Shown: piece by piece, positions 44,080 to 55,900 of the stretch
Layout of the letters: each line of letters opens with the position of its first letter
Position numbering within the stretch: position 1 is the first letter of the stretch
Assembly (NCBI RefSeq): GCF_020283565.1
Contig: NC_060061.1
Coordinates: forward strand, 25,085,362-25,149,361
Source of the DNA: Trifolium pratense
Taxonomy: Eukaryota; Streptophyta; Magnoliopsida; Fabales; Fabaceae
DNA length: 64,000 nt
Direction of reading: 5' to 3'
Program-made: the position numbers and the translations under genes
The notes under the pieces: generated by a model
What the model was told of the DNA's origin: nothing
What the model saw: the letters and a program-made list of their open reading frames with translations, nothing else
Database searches by the model: none

Positions 44080-45290
44080 TAAACTCTATACTAGCTTATG
44101 TGTTCCCAAACAGAGCCAAAGAAAAGAAAATGAGAGGTATTGAGAAATGTTGTTAATCTCTTTTATGAGTGATACTTGTAGATGAAGATTAGACTCTCAG
44201 AAGTTTTTACAACGGTTGTCGAAAAATGCCGTTATACTAGCCGTTGCAGGCGTGTTGAGAAAACTTTAATTTTATTTTTGGTTCTGGAGACCATCGTTGG
44301 TTATCCACAGATAGGGATGAACATCATGGATAAACCAAAATAATCGTTCATCATAACCAATCCATAACCAAATATCATAACCGGATATTAAAACTAAATA
44401 TCACAACCGGTTTGGTTTTCACATAACCGGTTATATCCATAACCACTTTTATGACCGGTTTTTGGTTTAATAATTGGTTTTTTTTCACAACCGGTTTGAG
44501 TAATTTCAATTCCAAAGTTTTTTCCGGAAAAAAAATTCTGATATTTTATTCGGAAAATTTTTTGATCTTTTTTCGAGAAAAAGTTTTTGATTCTTTTCAG
44601 AGAAAAAGTTCCCGATTGTTTTTGTGAATCAAGTTTCGATTTCAGTTAAAAAAACAATTATGTGTTCCCAAAAAATTTTCAGAGAACAATTATGAGTTTA
44701 CTCCGGAGGGAGTAAACTCTATAACTAGCTTATGTGTTCCCAAACAGAGCCAAAGAAAAGAAAATGAGAGGTATTGAGAAATGTTGTTAATCTCTTTTAT
44801 GAGTGATACTTGTAGATGAAGATTAGACTCTCAGAAGTCTTTACAACGGTTGTGAAAAAATGCCGTTATACTAGCCGTTGCAGGCGTGTTGAGAAAACTT
44901 TAATTTTATTTTTGGTTCTGGAGACCATCGTTGGTTATCCACAGATAGGGATGAACATCATGGATAAACCAAAATAATCGTTCATCATAACCAAATATCA
45001 TAACCGGATATTAAAACTAAATATCACAACCGGTTTGGTTTTCACAAAACCGGTTATATCCATAACCACTTTTATAACCAGTTTTTGGTTTAATAATTGG
45101 TTTTTTTTCACAACCGGTTTGAGTAATTTCAATTCCAAAGTTTTTTCCGGAAAAAAAATTCTGATATTTTATTCGGAAAATTTTTTTATCTTTTTTCGAG
45201 AAAAAGTTTTCGATTCGTTTCAGAGAAAAAGTTCCCGATTGTTTTTGTGAATCAAGTTTCGATTTCAGTTAAAAAAACAATTCCGGAGTT
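44072..45290. repeat. 633-bp tandem duplication
   Basis: The sequence from GGAGGGAGTAAACTCTATA at 44072 recurs from 44705 with a few substitutions and small indels, up to about 45280. The first copy includes the end of the MITE at 44079, so the duplication is younger than that insertion. The unit also contains TAACCGGTT-type motifs in both orientations. Confidence 0.85.
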
Positions 45291-45775
45291 CTTTTCGGAA
45301 AAAAATGTCCGATCTTTATTCGGGAAAAAAATTTGATATTTTATTTGAGAAAAAAGTTCCTGATTTTTTACAGAAAAAAGTTTCGATTTTAGATAAAAAA
45401 CAATTTCGGAATTTTTTCAGAAAAATCTGATATTTATTCGGAAAAAAGTACCCGATTTCACATTAAAACATTTTCGAGTTTTTACCGGAATAAAAGTTTC
45501 CGATCTTTTTCGGTAAAAAAATTTTGATTTTAATTTTCGGAAAAAAAGTTCCCGATTTTTTCGGGGAAAAATGTTTCGATTTCAGATAAAAACAATTTCG
45601 GAGTTTTTCCTGGAAAAAAGTTTCCGATCTTTTTTCGAGAAAAAATTCCGATATTTTATTCGGAAAAAAAGTTTCTGATATTTTCGGGAAAAAAGTTTCC
45701 AATATTTTTTCGGAAAAAAAATTCCCGATTTTTTCAGGGAAAAATGTTTCGATTTTAAAAAAAAAAAAGTTCTGA
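44515..45775. repeat. Degenerate satellite-like block
   Basis: Repeated variants of TTTTCGGAAAAAAGTTTCCG followed by AT(C/A)TTTT, spaced roughly 30-45 bp. The minus-strand translations give repetitive SETFFPK-type peptides (45463-45815), which I treat as a by-product and not as a gene. A GATATGGATTTGGTTATGG and AACCGGTT context lies on both sides, so the block may belong to one larger element (about 44290-45970). Confidence 0.65.
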
Positions 45776-46243
45776 AAAAGTTGATTTGAATTTGAACTTT
45801 GAGAAATTTGGACATAAAATTTGGTTGTGGTTATCCACCAATTGGTTATGGATATCCGAATAAAAAAAAGAATGGGTTTGGTTATAAAACTTAAACATAA
45901 TTAACCAGTTTTTAAAATTGGATATGGATTTGGTTATGGTTAATCCATGATAATTGGTTAAAATGAGCCAACCTACCCACAGAGTATTTCTTTGATGACA
46001 ACATGAGAATAATCTTCACTCGCCCGAAGATCAAATAGAGGTTGAACAATACATTTTTTTACTATGAGAGAATCGATCTTGGGAGCCCCCTCGAGTCACA
46101 TGGCAGGTTACTCCATTGAACCAAGCAGTGTTGGTTGGGAAGCTTGATTCTGACTATGGATTTTGAGATTTGGGTCGTTCTATGAATTCGCCTTGAGCCT
46201 AGTCCAGAACACATAACATCGTTGATTATTATTAAAGATTATT
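45776..46243. other. Spacer
   Basis: No recognised gene. It ends in the AAGATTATT target duplication of the next element. Confidence 0.4.
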
Positions 46244-46800
46244 GGCTTAAATGCACTTTTGATCCCCCTATTTTTAAAAAAAATGAAATTTTGGTCCCCC
46301 TATTTTTAAAACCAACTTTTTAGTCCCCCAATTTTAACTTTTTTTGAGTTTTGATCCCCCATCCCATTTTAGGGCTAATTTTGTTGATGTGACATTGCCA
46401 TTAATACATATCAGCGTCCACGTGGACAAATTTAATATCCATGTCATTATTTATTTTTAATTCAATAAAACTTATTTTATAAAATATTTTAATTATTAAA
46501 ATTATAGTATTTTTTAAAAAGAAATCAATCAAAAAATAATTCAAAAACATCAAAAATCACACCAAACAATCCATAGCCCCATTAAAAATATATAATAATG
46601 ACATGAATATTAAATTTGTCCACATGAATGTTGCCACATCATTAGTTACAAGGCCACATGAACAAAATTAACTCCAAAATGGGATGGGGGATCAAAACTA
46701 CAAAAAATGAAAATAGGGGGACTAAAAAACTAGTTTTTAAAATAGGGGGACCAAAACTTCATTTTTTTGAAAATAGGGGGACCAAAAGTGCATTTAAGCC
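46244..46800. mobile_element. Mutator-type MITE, 557 bp
   Basis: TIRs of about 150-200 bp (GGCTTAAATGCACTTTTGAT...; the right end GGCTTAAATGCACTTTTGGT in reverse complement) and a perfect 9-bp duplication AAGATTATT (46235-46243, 46801-46809). The TIRs are related to those of the 42860 element (tracts of CCCCCTATTTT). The interior is AT-rich without captured coding sequence. Confidence 0.85.
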
Positions 46801-46989
46801 AAGATTATTTAAATTTAGTATTTTGATACGAAAATTTTAGTATAGGCAAGGGAGTAAAGGTATAGCATTTAAATGGGTTAGCTGACTCAATCCAATGGAC
46901 CACATTACATAAACAAATCATATGGGGTCGAAGGTAGTGGTTTGGGAGGGGGAAGAAGTAATTTGTTTTCCTGTTGGTTGAAACATATA

Positions 46990-47115
46990 TTTTATCTATT
47001 ATGGATGTGGCAAAATTTGGAAGCGAGGATTGGTTTGATAATAACTTTGTGAGAGTGGTGGGGAGTGATGAAAATACTTTATTTTAGAAGGGTTCTTGGT
47101 TGGAGGGGGAGATTA
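46990..47115 (+). mobile_element. LINE C-terminal fragment
   Basis: The reading NNFVRVVGSDENTLF, stop, KGSWLEG resembles the segment before the zf-RVT domain of plant LINEs (compare GDGSDTLFWTDPWLDG in the 22781 LINE). Only about 40 codons are recognisable. Confidence 0.45.
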
Positions 47116-47436
47116 TGTGTTAGTTTTGATTTTTTTTTTTTTAATAAGATAAATTAACCCACTCAAATTGGTTTTGACCGTTTATTTAGTCTTAGTATCA
47201 ACAAAAATATTTCAATGGCGGAGATGCAGAGATTCGGTCGGGGTGTTGGAGGAGATCTACTTCTTTCTTTGTGTTGATGGATATCAAAAAGAGGAAATTT
47301 TAAAATCTTTTAGTTCCATTTATTCATGTTCAACAGTTTAGTGGTTTTGCCCTTCGTTGCATGCATCTTTTCTGTTTACATAGAAACAACTTAAATAACA
47401 CAAAACAGAATTAGATGTCTTCTGGAAAAACATTGG

Positions 47437-48260
47437 GTTCTAGCGTTCGAACCATGTAACTCGTCCGTTCGAATTCTAGAGTTTGGACCAACGAAATGCA
47501 TGGATATATGATGTATGGTCTAAAACGCACCGATAATTTGTGTGGTCTAAAACACAACGACATTTTATGTTGACTACAATACACAAAAATGTGTACAAAT
47601 AGATGTGTTTGGTCCATTTTCATTCATAGCACAAAAAATGGACTCTTACCCAGACAAAATGAACTCTCACCTAGCTGCAATCTACTACAACATGGGAAAA
47701 CCTAATTTGTTAACAATAAATGTCGATGTTACATTGTATGATCCGAAGCATCAACTGGACTAACTTAATGATCATCTCAACTACGGAGATGCAACAAGGG
47801 TGGTCGGTGTTGAGTATCTCATACGGGCATGTTAGGTTCGACAACATGAAATTTCGAAACAACGATGATGTGAGAATCATGTTCTCTATCTTCCCTCAGT
47901 ATAGTACCAAGGGACTTATCGAGTTAGACGTGACCATGTCCAGATTTATTCAAGCTTGATTCGTCCGGGAACTTTTGATGAAATCGCGATCTACATGGTT
48001 GAACCCGAGGGAGATGAAGTAATTAATTTAGCTCTTTCGGTCTTGTTTGTGTTTAATTGATGTTTTTATTTGTGTTTATGCTGTTGATCTTGATTTTGAT
48101 GTACAATGTTGTTGTTATTGATAAGTTCATCTATTCTGCTTCAGTTTCTATAACAAACAAATTTGAACCCTATAAAATACGAATATGGTTCGAACTCTAG
48201 GATTGGAACCATGTTTATTTCCTCATAAATTGCATTATTTTCACATTCGAATGCTAAAAC
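47437..48260 (+). mobile_element. MULE remnant with inverted ends
   Basis: GTTCGAATTCTAGAGTTTGG at 47467 is an imperfect inverted partner of 48186-48210 (GGTTCCAATCCTAGAGTTCG in reverse complement). An outer pair, GGTTCTAGCGTTCGAA (about 47437) and GTTTTAGCATTCGAA (48240s, reverse complement), extends the TIR. The protein-like interior is given separately. The target duplication was not found. Confidence 0.45.
47638..48040 (+). pseudogene. MuDR-like transposase N-terminal fragment
   Basis: Starts MDSYPDKMNSHLAAIYYNMG. After a stop it continues LNDHLNYGDATRVVGVEY, then RFDNMKFRNNDDVRIMFSIF and STKGLIELDVTMSRF. After a frame change it reads LIRPGTFDEIAIYMVEPEGD. This resembles the N-terminal region of legume Mutator-like transposases, judged from memory. 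At least two stops and one frameshift are present. The MULE zinc-finger/SWIM parts and the catalytic core are absent. Confidence 0.45.
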
Positions 48261-49480
48261 AGGAGCAAGGCATTTATGGAAATTCAAGAAGTGCACAATG
48301 GTGTAGGACGCGAAAAAAAATTTCACCTAAGGCTAAAATAATAGGGCAATTTGGTTCATCCATCATACCAAACCTATTTTTACAACTCTAGGATAGACGA
48401 ACGATAGATAAATTAACACATTTAAAACATAGAGGTGCATAGAAATGACCACCAACGAAAATCTTATGCTGATAATGAAGTTCATCCTATATAAGTCAAC
48501 TTCTAACCAACCAATACATAAAAGTCATGACTTTTACAATAGATATATAAAAGTCAAATTTGTACATTTTACAAAGAAATGAAATGTAATTTTGCTTTTT
48601 CTTCTACTATCTTTTATGGGCAAAGACATTACTTAGTGGTATATGAAGCTATTTTGGTCCTACCTAATTTTCTGTTTGGATAGGATAGCTATTGGCTATA
48701 TATCATGTTGTGTTTATTGTATATGGCCTACACATAATATAAGTCAAAATCTGTGTTTTTCTTTACCTTGTATACAATACAAGTATAGTGGCCTAACTCA
48801 CTTATGTTTAACACTTTAACCTTTGTTTTTGGAATATCATCATTCGAATATTCACGTGACAAACATTCCAATTGACGGCAAAATCAACTCACATACCCAT
48901 CCAAAGAAGAACCATTGTTTTCTAAGCCAGCCTGGCTCGCGCCAAATAAATTGCGCCAACCTTTATGTTAGTATGTTGCTTTCAATTTGCATAAAACATT
49001 TGTCCTAAAAATGTCAATTTTAATTTTCAAGATAATTTATGTTTCCTTTCTTATTAATTATTATTTTTTGTATGGAGAAAATTCGATTGAGAGAGGAGAA
49101 CTCACATTGTGTGCCCTACATGTTTCCTGACGTCGACGGAGATTAGTCATCGCTAATGGTGGTAGAAACTTCGTACCAATAACCCAAAAAAATTATTATT
49201 TTTATTTTGTATTTATAATAATAAAAATATATCAATAACCAACAAAGATAATTTAGTAGAATCATTATTCACTTTCATATGTACATATATTTTTTAACTT
49301 GTATAAGATGATGAAATGCAACATCTTCATTATGAATTAGAGATAATTTTTTTATAATATCGAATTTTAACACAAATTTCACCGCTGATCTTCACGAGTT
49401 TAATTTCCATTCAATGTTGGTGTAAGCCTTTTTTAAATTTTAGCACATCATGATAGTGTAAAAAATAGTCACTTTTCACT
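48261..49480. other. Spacer
   Basis: No recognised gene. Several A/T-rich stretches and one GC-richer patch (CTGGCTCGCGCCAAATAAAT near 48930) of unknown nature. Confidence 0.35.
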
Positions 49481-49488
49481 TTTATTTT

Positions 49489-49612
49489 GTCAAAAAAAAA
49501 AAAAGTACTTTTCACTTTTATCAGGATTTGAACGTGGAACTTTTAACACTTCAACTCCTTTAACTATTAGTTCAAACCAGTTGAACCACTTACCTCTCTA
49601 TTGTAAATCGAA
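49489..49612 (-). mobile_element. tRNA-derived SINE, minus strand
   Basis: The minus strand reads GAGAGGTAAGTGGTTCAACT (box A region) and CCACGTTCAAATCCTG (box B), and ends in an A run (T/A run at 49491-49504). CACTTTTCACTTTTAT words near 49470 and 49508 may be the target duplication or part of the tail. Confidence 0.55.
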
Positions 49613-49619
49613 GCTTGGT

Positions 49620-51640
49620 GGTACCATATGTTTCCAAATATAAGATTAAAACGTCTAACTACTTCTACTGCTTCTAGCCATTATTCTCTTTGGTCAGTTG
49701 TGAAGCCTATTTTGATTGGTCACATAACACATAGACACTTCATGATCGAGAATGCTTGGCGGGTGGAGCCTGCGTGCGACAAGTTTGTTCATCAGTACGT
49801 TGACAGAATCACGAAACATTTTAAAGACCGGGTTCTAATTTTTAAAATGGGGCACTTAATAAAAAATAAAGTAAATTTTCTTCGTTAGGGGATCTGTTAA
49901 CACCCTTAATTGTTTATTCTCTGTTCGGAGGGTTCTCGATACTTATTAAACAAGATGTGAGAGCAAAGGAGAAATTTATGGAACTAAGATTAAAGATTTA
50001 TAGAAATATTCCGATTATTTCTCATCTTTCTATTGTAAATGACTGTTTCTTATTTTTCAAAGTACTGAATAATGAAGCTCTAACAAAGGAAAATTTTCTA
50101 TCTGCTTATGATGATGAAGTGTTAGTTCAAGTCATCATTTTCCAAAAATCTAAAATCTATTAGAGTTGTATTGTTGACCAAAATATTAAGCATTCTATTG
50201 TTGGTATTCTAGATGTTCAACAAGTGTTAGGAATCAGGAAATATCATATTGGGTAGATGAAGAAAAGAAAGACAAACAAATCAATTATGGAGTAGTAACT
50301 AGTAAGTGTCTTTCTCAAACATGAAGATAGCTTCTTATCAAATTTATTTTTCAGTTTATCTCATTATATATCATGAATAAGGGTGTTTGTGGTGCAACCG
50401 GCTTTAATGTAAAAAAAATCATCCAATCCAAAATAAAGTCCCACGTGTGATTTAGTTTGGATGTCACTTAAATAAAAAAATTATCTTGTGGGTTTAATTT
50501 GGGTTTGGTTTTGAATATTCAAAATAAATTTCTAATATTTCCAATAATACTAATACTATAGCACGATAAAATAATAAATTTGACGTCAAAAATAACATAA
50601 AATATACTAAAATATAACATTACAGAATGACAGTTTATGTTTCTAATTACTTTTTTTTCTCCTAATTACGTACTTATGAAGTAGAAATAATATAGACTAA
50701 ATGAAATTAATAACTATTTAAAAAAAATTAGAAACCACAAAAATAATATATAAATACAATATATCATACTAATAAAAGAATAAATTTGCTTCGAGTAAAA
50801 AAGAAAAAAAGAATAAATTTGCTCAAAAAAATAAAATAAAAGAATAAATAAGTATCCATTCAAAATCTAATCCGAGCAATTTTTACAAAAGAACATCCAA
50901 AGATTCAGTTTTATACAATTTTCAAAATTTTTATTCGATTTGAATTTGAATTTCCCTAATCATGAGTATCTTTTTGTCCCTTCCTCACTTAGTGATGAGA
51001 TTGAGAAAATGATGCATCCCTTTTGATGGGATCATAACGAGAAGAAGTATATATACATAGGCTTTCTTGGGATGCACAAGAGTGATGGTGGTTTAGGGTT
51101 TAAAAGTGTTGGTGCTTTTAATTTTGCATTGCTCGGTAAAAGGGTTTGGAAGCTTTTGATAGATTCGGGAAGCTTGGTCACAAAGTTATTTGAAGCTAAA
51201 TATTAATCTAGAAGCGGCTTTCTTGAATCAAACATTGGTCACAACTTAAATTATGTTTGACAAAGTATTTGGGGTGCAAAATTTGACGAGTGAAAATTTT
51301 GAATCAACTAACTTTGGATCAAACCGAGCTCTTTGCATGAATGATGTGGAATCTTTAAAAGCAACGAAACAACAAAATTTGGAACAAAATTGAACTTCGC
51401 TCCTTTGTTTGTGATCGCGGGATGGCTTTGAAAACAAGTTGGAAGCATGCTCAAGATGTGCATCACACACAAGTTGATCGGTCAATTCAACAAACACACG
51501 CACATTGGATTAAGCCTCGACTGCCTCGTATAGGTAGATATAAGTGTAATGTTGATGCCTCCTTCTCTAAAAGCAAAAATAAGGTGTGAAATTGGCATTT
51601 GTATCCGTGATTGGTTGACTAATTTGGGTTGTAATTCAAG
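49620..51640 (+). mobile_element. Heavily decayed L1-type LINE
   Basis: Four pieces lie in LINE order. An endonuclease end: ASSHYSLWSVVKPILIGH then FMIENAWRVEPACD (about 49620-49885). An RT palm: ISHLSIVNDCFLFFK (about 50011-50070), where the catalytic A-D-D is lost. An RT thumb: SDGGLGFKSVGAFNFALLGK (about 51080-51140) and SIWGAKF. An RNase H-like start: RIGRYKCNVDASFSKSKNKV (about 51529-51588). Many stops, frameshifts and deletions are present. One old element is the simplest reading; two pieces from different elements are possible. Confidence 0.6.
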
Positions 51641-51698
51641 GCTTCTTTAGTGGTAGGCGGAATCAAAGTATATTGTCGAACAAGTCGGTGTAACAAAA

Positions 51699-51832
51699 GG
51701 TGGAATACCGCAAAGAGAAAGTGTACCTATTAAAAAAGATGTTTTTGTAATTGCTGCATGTTTTCTTAAACCACCCATAAAAACCATATTTTGACTTTTA
51801 TCCGGAGAATATCCAACAATAGTTTCTATTTG
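51699..51832 (-). pseudogene. ndhF: Nuclear copy of chloroplast ndhF (NUPT fragment)
   Basis: The minus strand reads [40 protein letters not shown] and IPPF, closely matching the NdhF subunit of the plastid NAD(P)H dehydrogenase complex. About 45 of some 740 codons are present and the similarity stops abruptly on both sides. This is how plastid DNA inserted in a nuclear chromosome looks. No start, no promoter; non-functional here. Confidence 0.75.
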
Positions 51833-52257
51833 AATATGAAAAATATAATACAAAAAATCTCCAAAAGGCCTCATCTCTAGAAGCTCGGCTCGCGAGGCGT
51901 CCCTCTCGCAGTAGGGTTCGGGGCTAACTTCTTATATGTCTCTCTCTATGCATGTCTTTCACACGAAGCACCAATATGCACACCCTTTAAACAATAAAGC
52001 ATCGCATTGGAGTCCAAATGTGAAGCTCAACCAAACAATAACCCCTCTCTTTTGCCAACTTCAAACCTTAATTATGTTATGACTTATGATTACGACATGT
52101 AGTGGTCTTCATCTAATTGATTTAAATATGGGCAATGTTAACTTGTGCACCTATGACACATGATAAGGAGTAATAAATGATGGTTGGTTCCACATTTTTT
52201 TTTTAACAAAGGAAAAATTAACTTCAATCAATTAAATATAAAAAAGTTATCAATCGT
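51833..52257. other. Spacer after the ndhF fragment
   Basis: A GC-richer stretch at 51875-51930 (GCTCGGCTCGCGAGGCGTCC) may be further organelle or filler DNA; its origin is not recognised. Confidence 0.3.
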
Positions 52258-52393
52258 TAGTTGGTTCAGTGGTGATTGACGCTGAACTTGGTAGGGAGGA
52301 CCATAGTTCGATCCCCAACAATTGCGAGGGGGCTGGAACCACTTGATGCCGAAACTAACCCCCGAACCAGATTAAACTGGTGGTGAAACTTTT
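52258..52393 (+). mobile_element. tRNA-derived SINE, family 1, copy 3
   Basis: The head TTAGTTGGTTCAGTGGTGAT, box B AGTTCGATCCCC, GGAACCACTTGATGCC and the terminal ACTGGTGGTGAAA match copy 1 closely. It has a 10-15 bp deletion after box B. A target duplication is not evident. Confidence 0.8.
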
Positions 52394-52996
52394 ATTTTTT
52401 ATTTTGCCAAAATTACCCTCACCCTATAACACGACATAATCAATTTGTTTCTCTCCTAACCCGACCCTTTATATAATATTTAAATCATTTATTTTTTTGA
52501 CGCAATTTAAATCATTTATTAAGCAAATCCTTAATTTGTCCTTCATATAATCCTTAGTTTGTAACATGAACATGTGTAGGTTTTAACTTCTTTTGAATAT
52601 TTTTATTTAAGCATATACAATTTTTTTAAAAAAATATGATCCACACACAGTAAGGAGTAGATAGGGAATAATAATATTCTTTACACTTTACACCATAGTT
52701 CACCAGTTTAGGAAACTGTTCTATAGCTGCCCCAAATACTCATTCCAGATATCAATTGAGAAGAAAAATGGACTCCAAAACAAAACCATCCGCATCCAAA
52801 TTGTAAAAAAAAAATCCAAACTAAAAACAAAACATTATTCAACTCCCATTTTTTCTGCACACAGGCAAGGGATAGACACAAAAATAAGTTCCCTAACCAA
52901 CTCAAGACTGAAGTTTGAAACCATGCTTAGAAAGCTTTCAATCTTATAGAAAACCATGAAGAATAAAAAGAAAATCGAAAAGATATATTGGCATTA
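52394..52996. other. 3' flank of the PICC-like gene
   Basis: AT-rich. The part next to 52996 should hold the 3'UTR of the minus-strand gene. No other feature is seen. Confidence 0.4.
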
Positions 52997-55900
52997 CTAA
53001 TAACGCTTCCCAAGAATTATGCCGAAGATAATGGATACAATTGCTACTCCAAGGATGAACTTGAAATTTATGACAGGCGAATCCGGGGCAGTTTGAATAG
53101 GAGTCTCGGATGAAGATGATGATGCTTGAGCGGCTGTTGTTTCTGACTTTTTCTTGCTCTTCCTTTTAGATGGCGATGAGATGCTAAAGTCTCTGGATTT
53201 AACTTCTAACCCGTCTTTCTTATCAACATTCTCCTCACCCTGGAACATCATTAGAAAATCAAAACATGAAATTTTGCTAACAGATTATAACACAACTTCA
53301 GTTCAATGATTCCTACGCTAACAAATGTAAATTAGTTTTACAAAAACTTCTGAGCATTACTTACATATGTGATGAGATTGTAAAATATGATTATGCAGTA
53401 ATCCTAGACCATAATGTTGGAATTTTTCAATTAATGAAGCTTTTTGTTAGGCATGTTTGGGAACTTATGGGAGGATTAATTACCTTGACTGAAATTTTCT
53501 CACCACCCTGTTGCAATTTCTGCTCAAAATCTATTACTTGTTTCTGCAGAAGAGAGATTTCCTTTTTCTTAGTTTCAAGTTCCTCCAGAGAATTCTTCAA
53601 GGCTGCCTCTAGTTCCACCTTCTGAGATTCTGCTCCTTTCTGCTTTTTTATATTCAAAGAAAACAAAATCAGTATAACACAAATCACTAATATAAGTTAT
53701 ATTTATCTCAATCTCAGCATACAAGAACACCATTGGTAATGAGAAGATTAAGTTCAAATATTAATTGATTTTAGAGTTCGTGCGCACACCTGGTTAGCTA
53801 CAGTCGCCTGCGCAAGTTGCAACTCTTTCTCAAGTTCTACCACTTTTCCATTCAGCACATTTATTTCATTGACCTTTTGTTCATAATCTTCAAATTTTGA
53901 ACTCAAATCAATTTCTCTTTGAGAAGCAGCAGCCTGAACACTTCCAACCTGTGAAACATCAGGTTAATCAGCAAAGCTATTTCAACTTACAATTTAGATT
54001 TGAAAGATACTTTTGCTTCTCAATTTGCACTTTTTTTACAAGATATATGCACTTTAATACTTTATCTTTACCTCTTCATGTAGTCTAGATTCAGCTTTCG
54101 TGAGTTGCGCTTCAATTTCCTGCAGCCGGCTTTGCAATGCAGATTTCTCAGTAATCTCAGTTTTGAGAGTTTCGACCTCAGATTTCAAAGAGTCTTCATT
54201 TTTCTGATGATCCTTCAACTTCTCTTCAAGGTCAAGTATCATAGACTCAAGTTGCTTCTTTAAATTCTGATTAGTCCCATCAAGCAAGTTCTTCTCATCA
54301 ATTAACGAAGATATCTGCTAGTTGATAACATTTCATTGAGATCAATTCTCTACTAACCATGGTTTATACAAAATTACCATTTCATAAAATTGTATTACGT
54401 AAATAGCAATAGGCAAAGAAAAGAAAAGTAAAGGAATATCAGTGTTTTTAGTTCGTATTTTGTGTACCTGAGACTTCAATGTCTGCAGTTCTTCACTATG
54501 CATTGTCACTAAATCTTCAGCAGCATTTTTGGATGTGAGTATCTCTTTAACTGTTTCCTCCTTCTCGACAACTGCTGCAGAGAGCTTTGACTGTAAATCA
54601 CTTAATTTTGATTCATAGACGGCTATTTCCTGAACAAGTTTCAGTTTCTCCTCATTTATCTGTCCTTCTAAGGTACTCAGCTTCTCATTCAATTCTTTGG
54701 TTTCTGTTTCCTTCTCATTATGCTTCTGCAATGCTTCTTGCAATTGTGATTCGACTTCAAGGATGCGAGCTTCATTGGAAGATTGAATTTCCGCGGATTT
54801 TGATTGTACATCATTCAATTCAGCTAGTAAGTTCTTATGAGAAACAAGTTCTTGAGCAGTGACATCCTTCTCCAATAGAGCACTGTTCAATGACTCCTGA
54901 AGTTCATCAATCTTGGTTTTCAGTTGAATGTTTGTTCCAACCAGTAATTCATTCTCAGAAAATGACTGTGAAGTCTTGTTCTCAGCTTCAATAATTTGCC
55001 TTTTCAAATCTTCATTTTCGGTTTGCAAAGCAGTGACTTTGCTCAAAGTCTCTTCAAATTCATTCTTCAAAGATATAGACTGTTCCCCGGCTCCTGCAAT
55101 AGTTTCCTCCAAAATTTTGATTTTCTCAAGAAGAGACTGAACCTCAGAATCTTTACTGTTGAATTTCTCTATAGCTTCTTTGAGCTTCTGTTCGGAATCT
55201 CTCGTCAGAGATTCATGTAAAGATTCAAGTTCTAAGTTTCTTGCAGCAGTATGCTCCAAGTCTCTTCCTCTCACAGCATGATTTTCTTCACTAGCTTTAA
55301 GTTTTTCAATTATCTCACTCTCTCTCAGTTCTGCAGCCTTGAGATCATTTTCAGTGCTTTGCAGCTTAGCTTGTGTAAGATTTAAATCATCCCTCACAAT
55401 TTCCAATAGGTTTTCTGCCTCAGCAAGCTTCTCACTCAAGCTGTTTAGACCATCTTCTAACTTTTTCTTTTCATCTGTCAAAGCATTTAAAGAATCTTTT
55501 ACCTCTATTTCCTTTTTATTCGCCGCTTGCAATGTACTTTCAAGGCTTGAGGTTCGCTCTCGAAACACTTCGAGTTCTGATGTCAGATAAGACACATTGT
55601 CGAGATGTTTATTGGAATTTTCTTCTGAATCACTACATCTCTTTTCTAATGTGCTTATTTGTTGTTCAAGCTCCTGAATTCTGTATTTCTCTGTTTCAAG
55701 TAGCAACTCCAAGTCACTCACTTTCTTTTCAGCACTTTCCGATTTGGAATGAGAGCTCTGAATCAAATCTTCCAGTTCTCGGCTGCGCTCAGTGTACATG
55801 GTGGCTCGATCTTCATGCTCAGAACATTTTTCGTTGACTGTCTTCAGCTTCTCCTCCAATTCTGAATTCAGGTTGGATGATTGAATTAAGTCTGATTCAA

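Noticed and set aside
45463..45815. ORFs with SETFFPK-type repeats
   Set aside because: They follow from the short repeated DNA units; frames overlap and no start context or homolog is evident.
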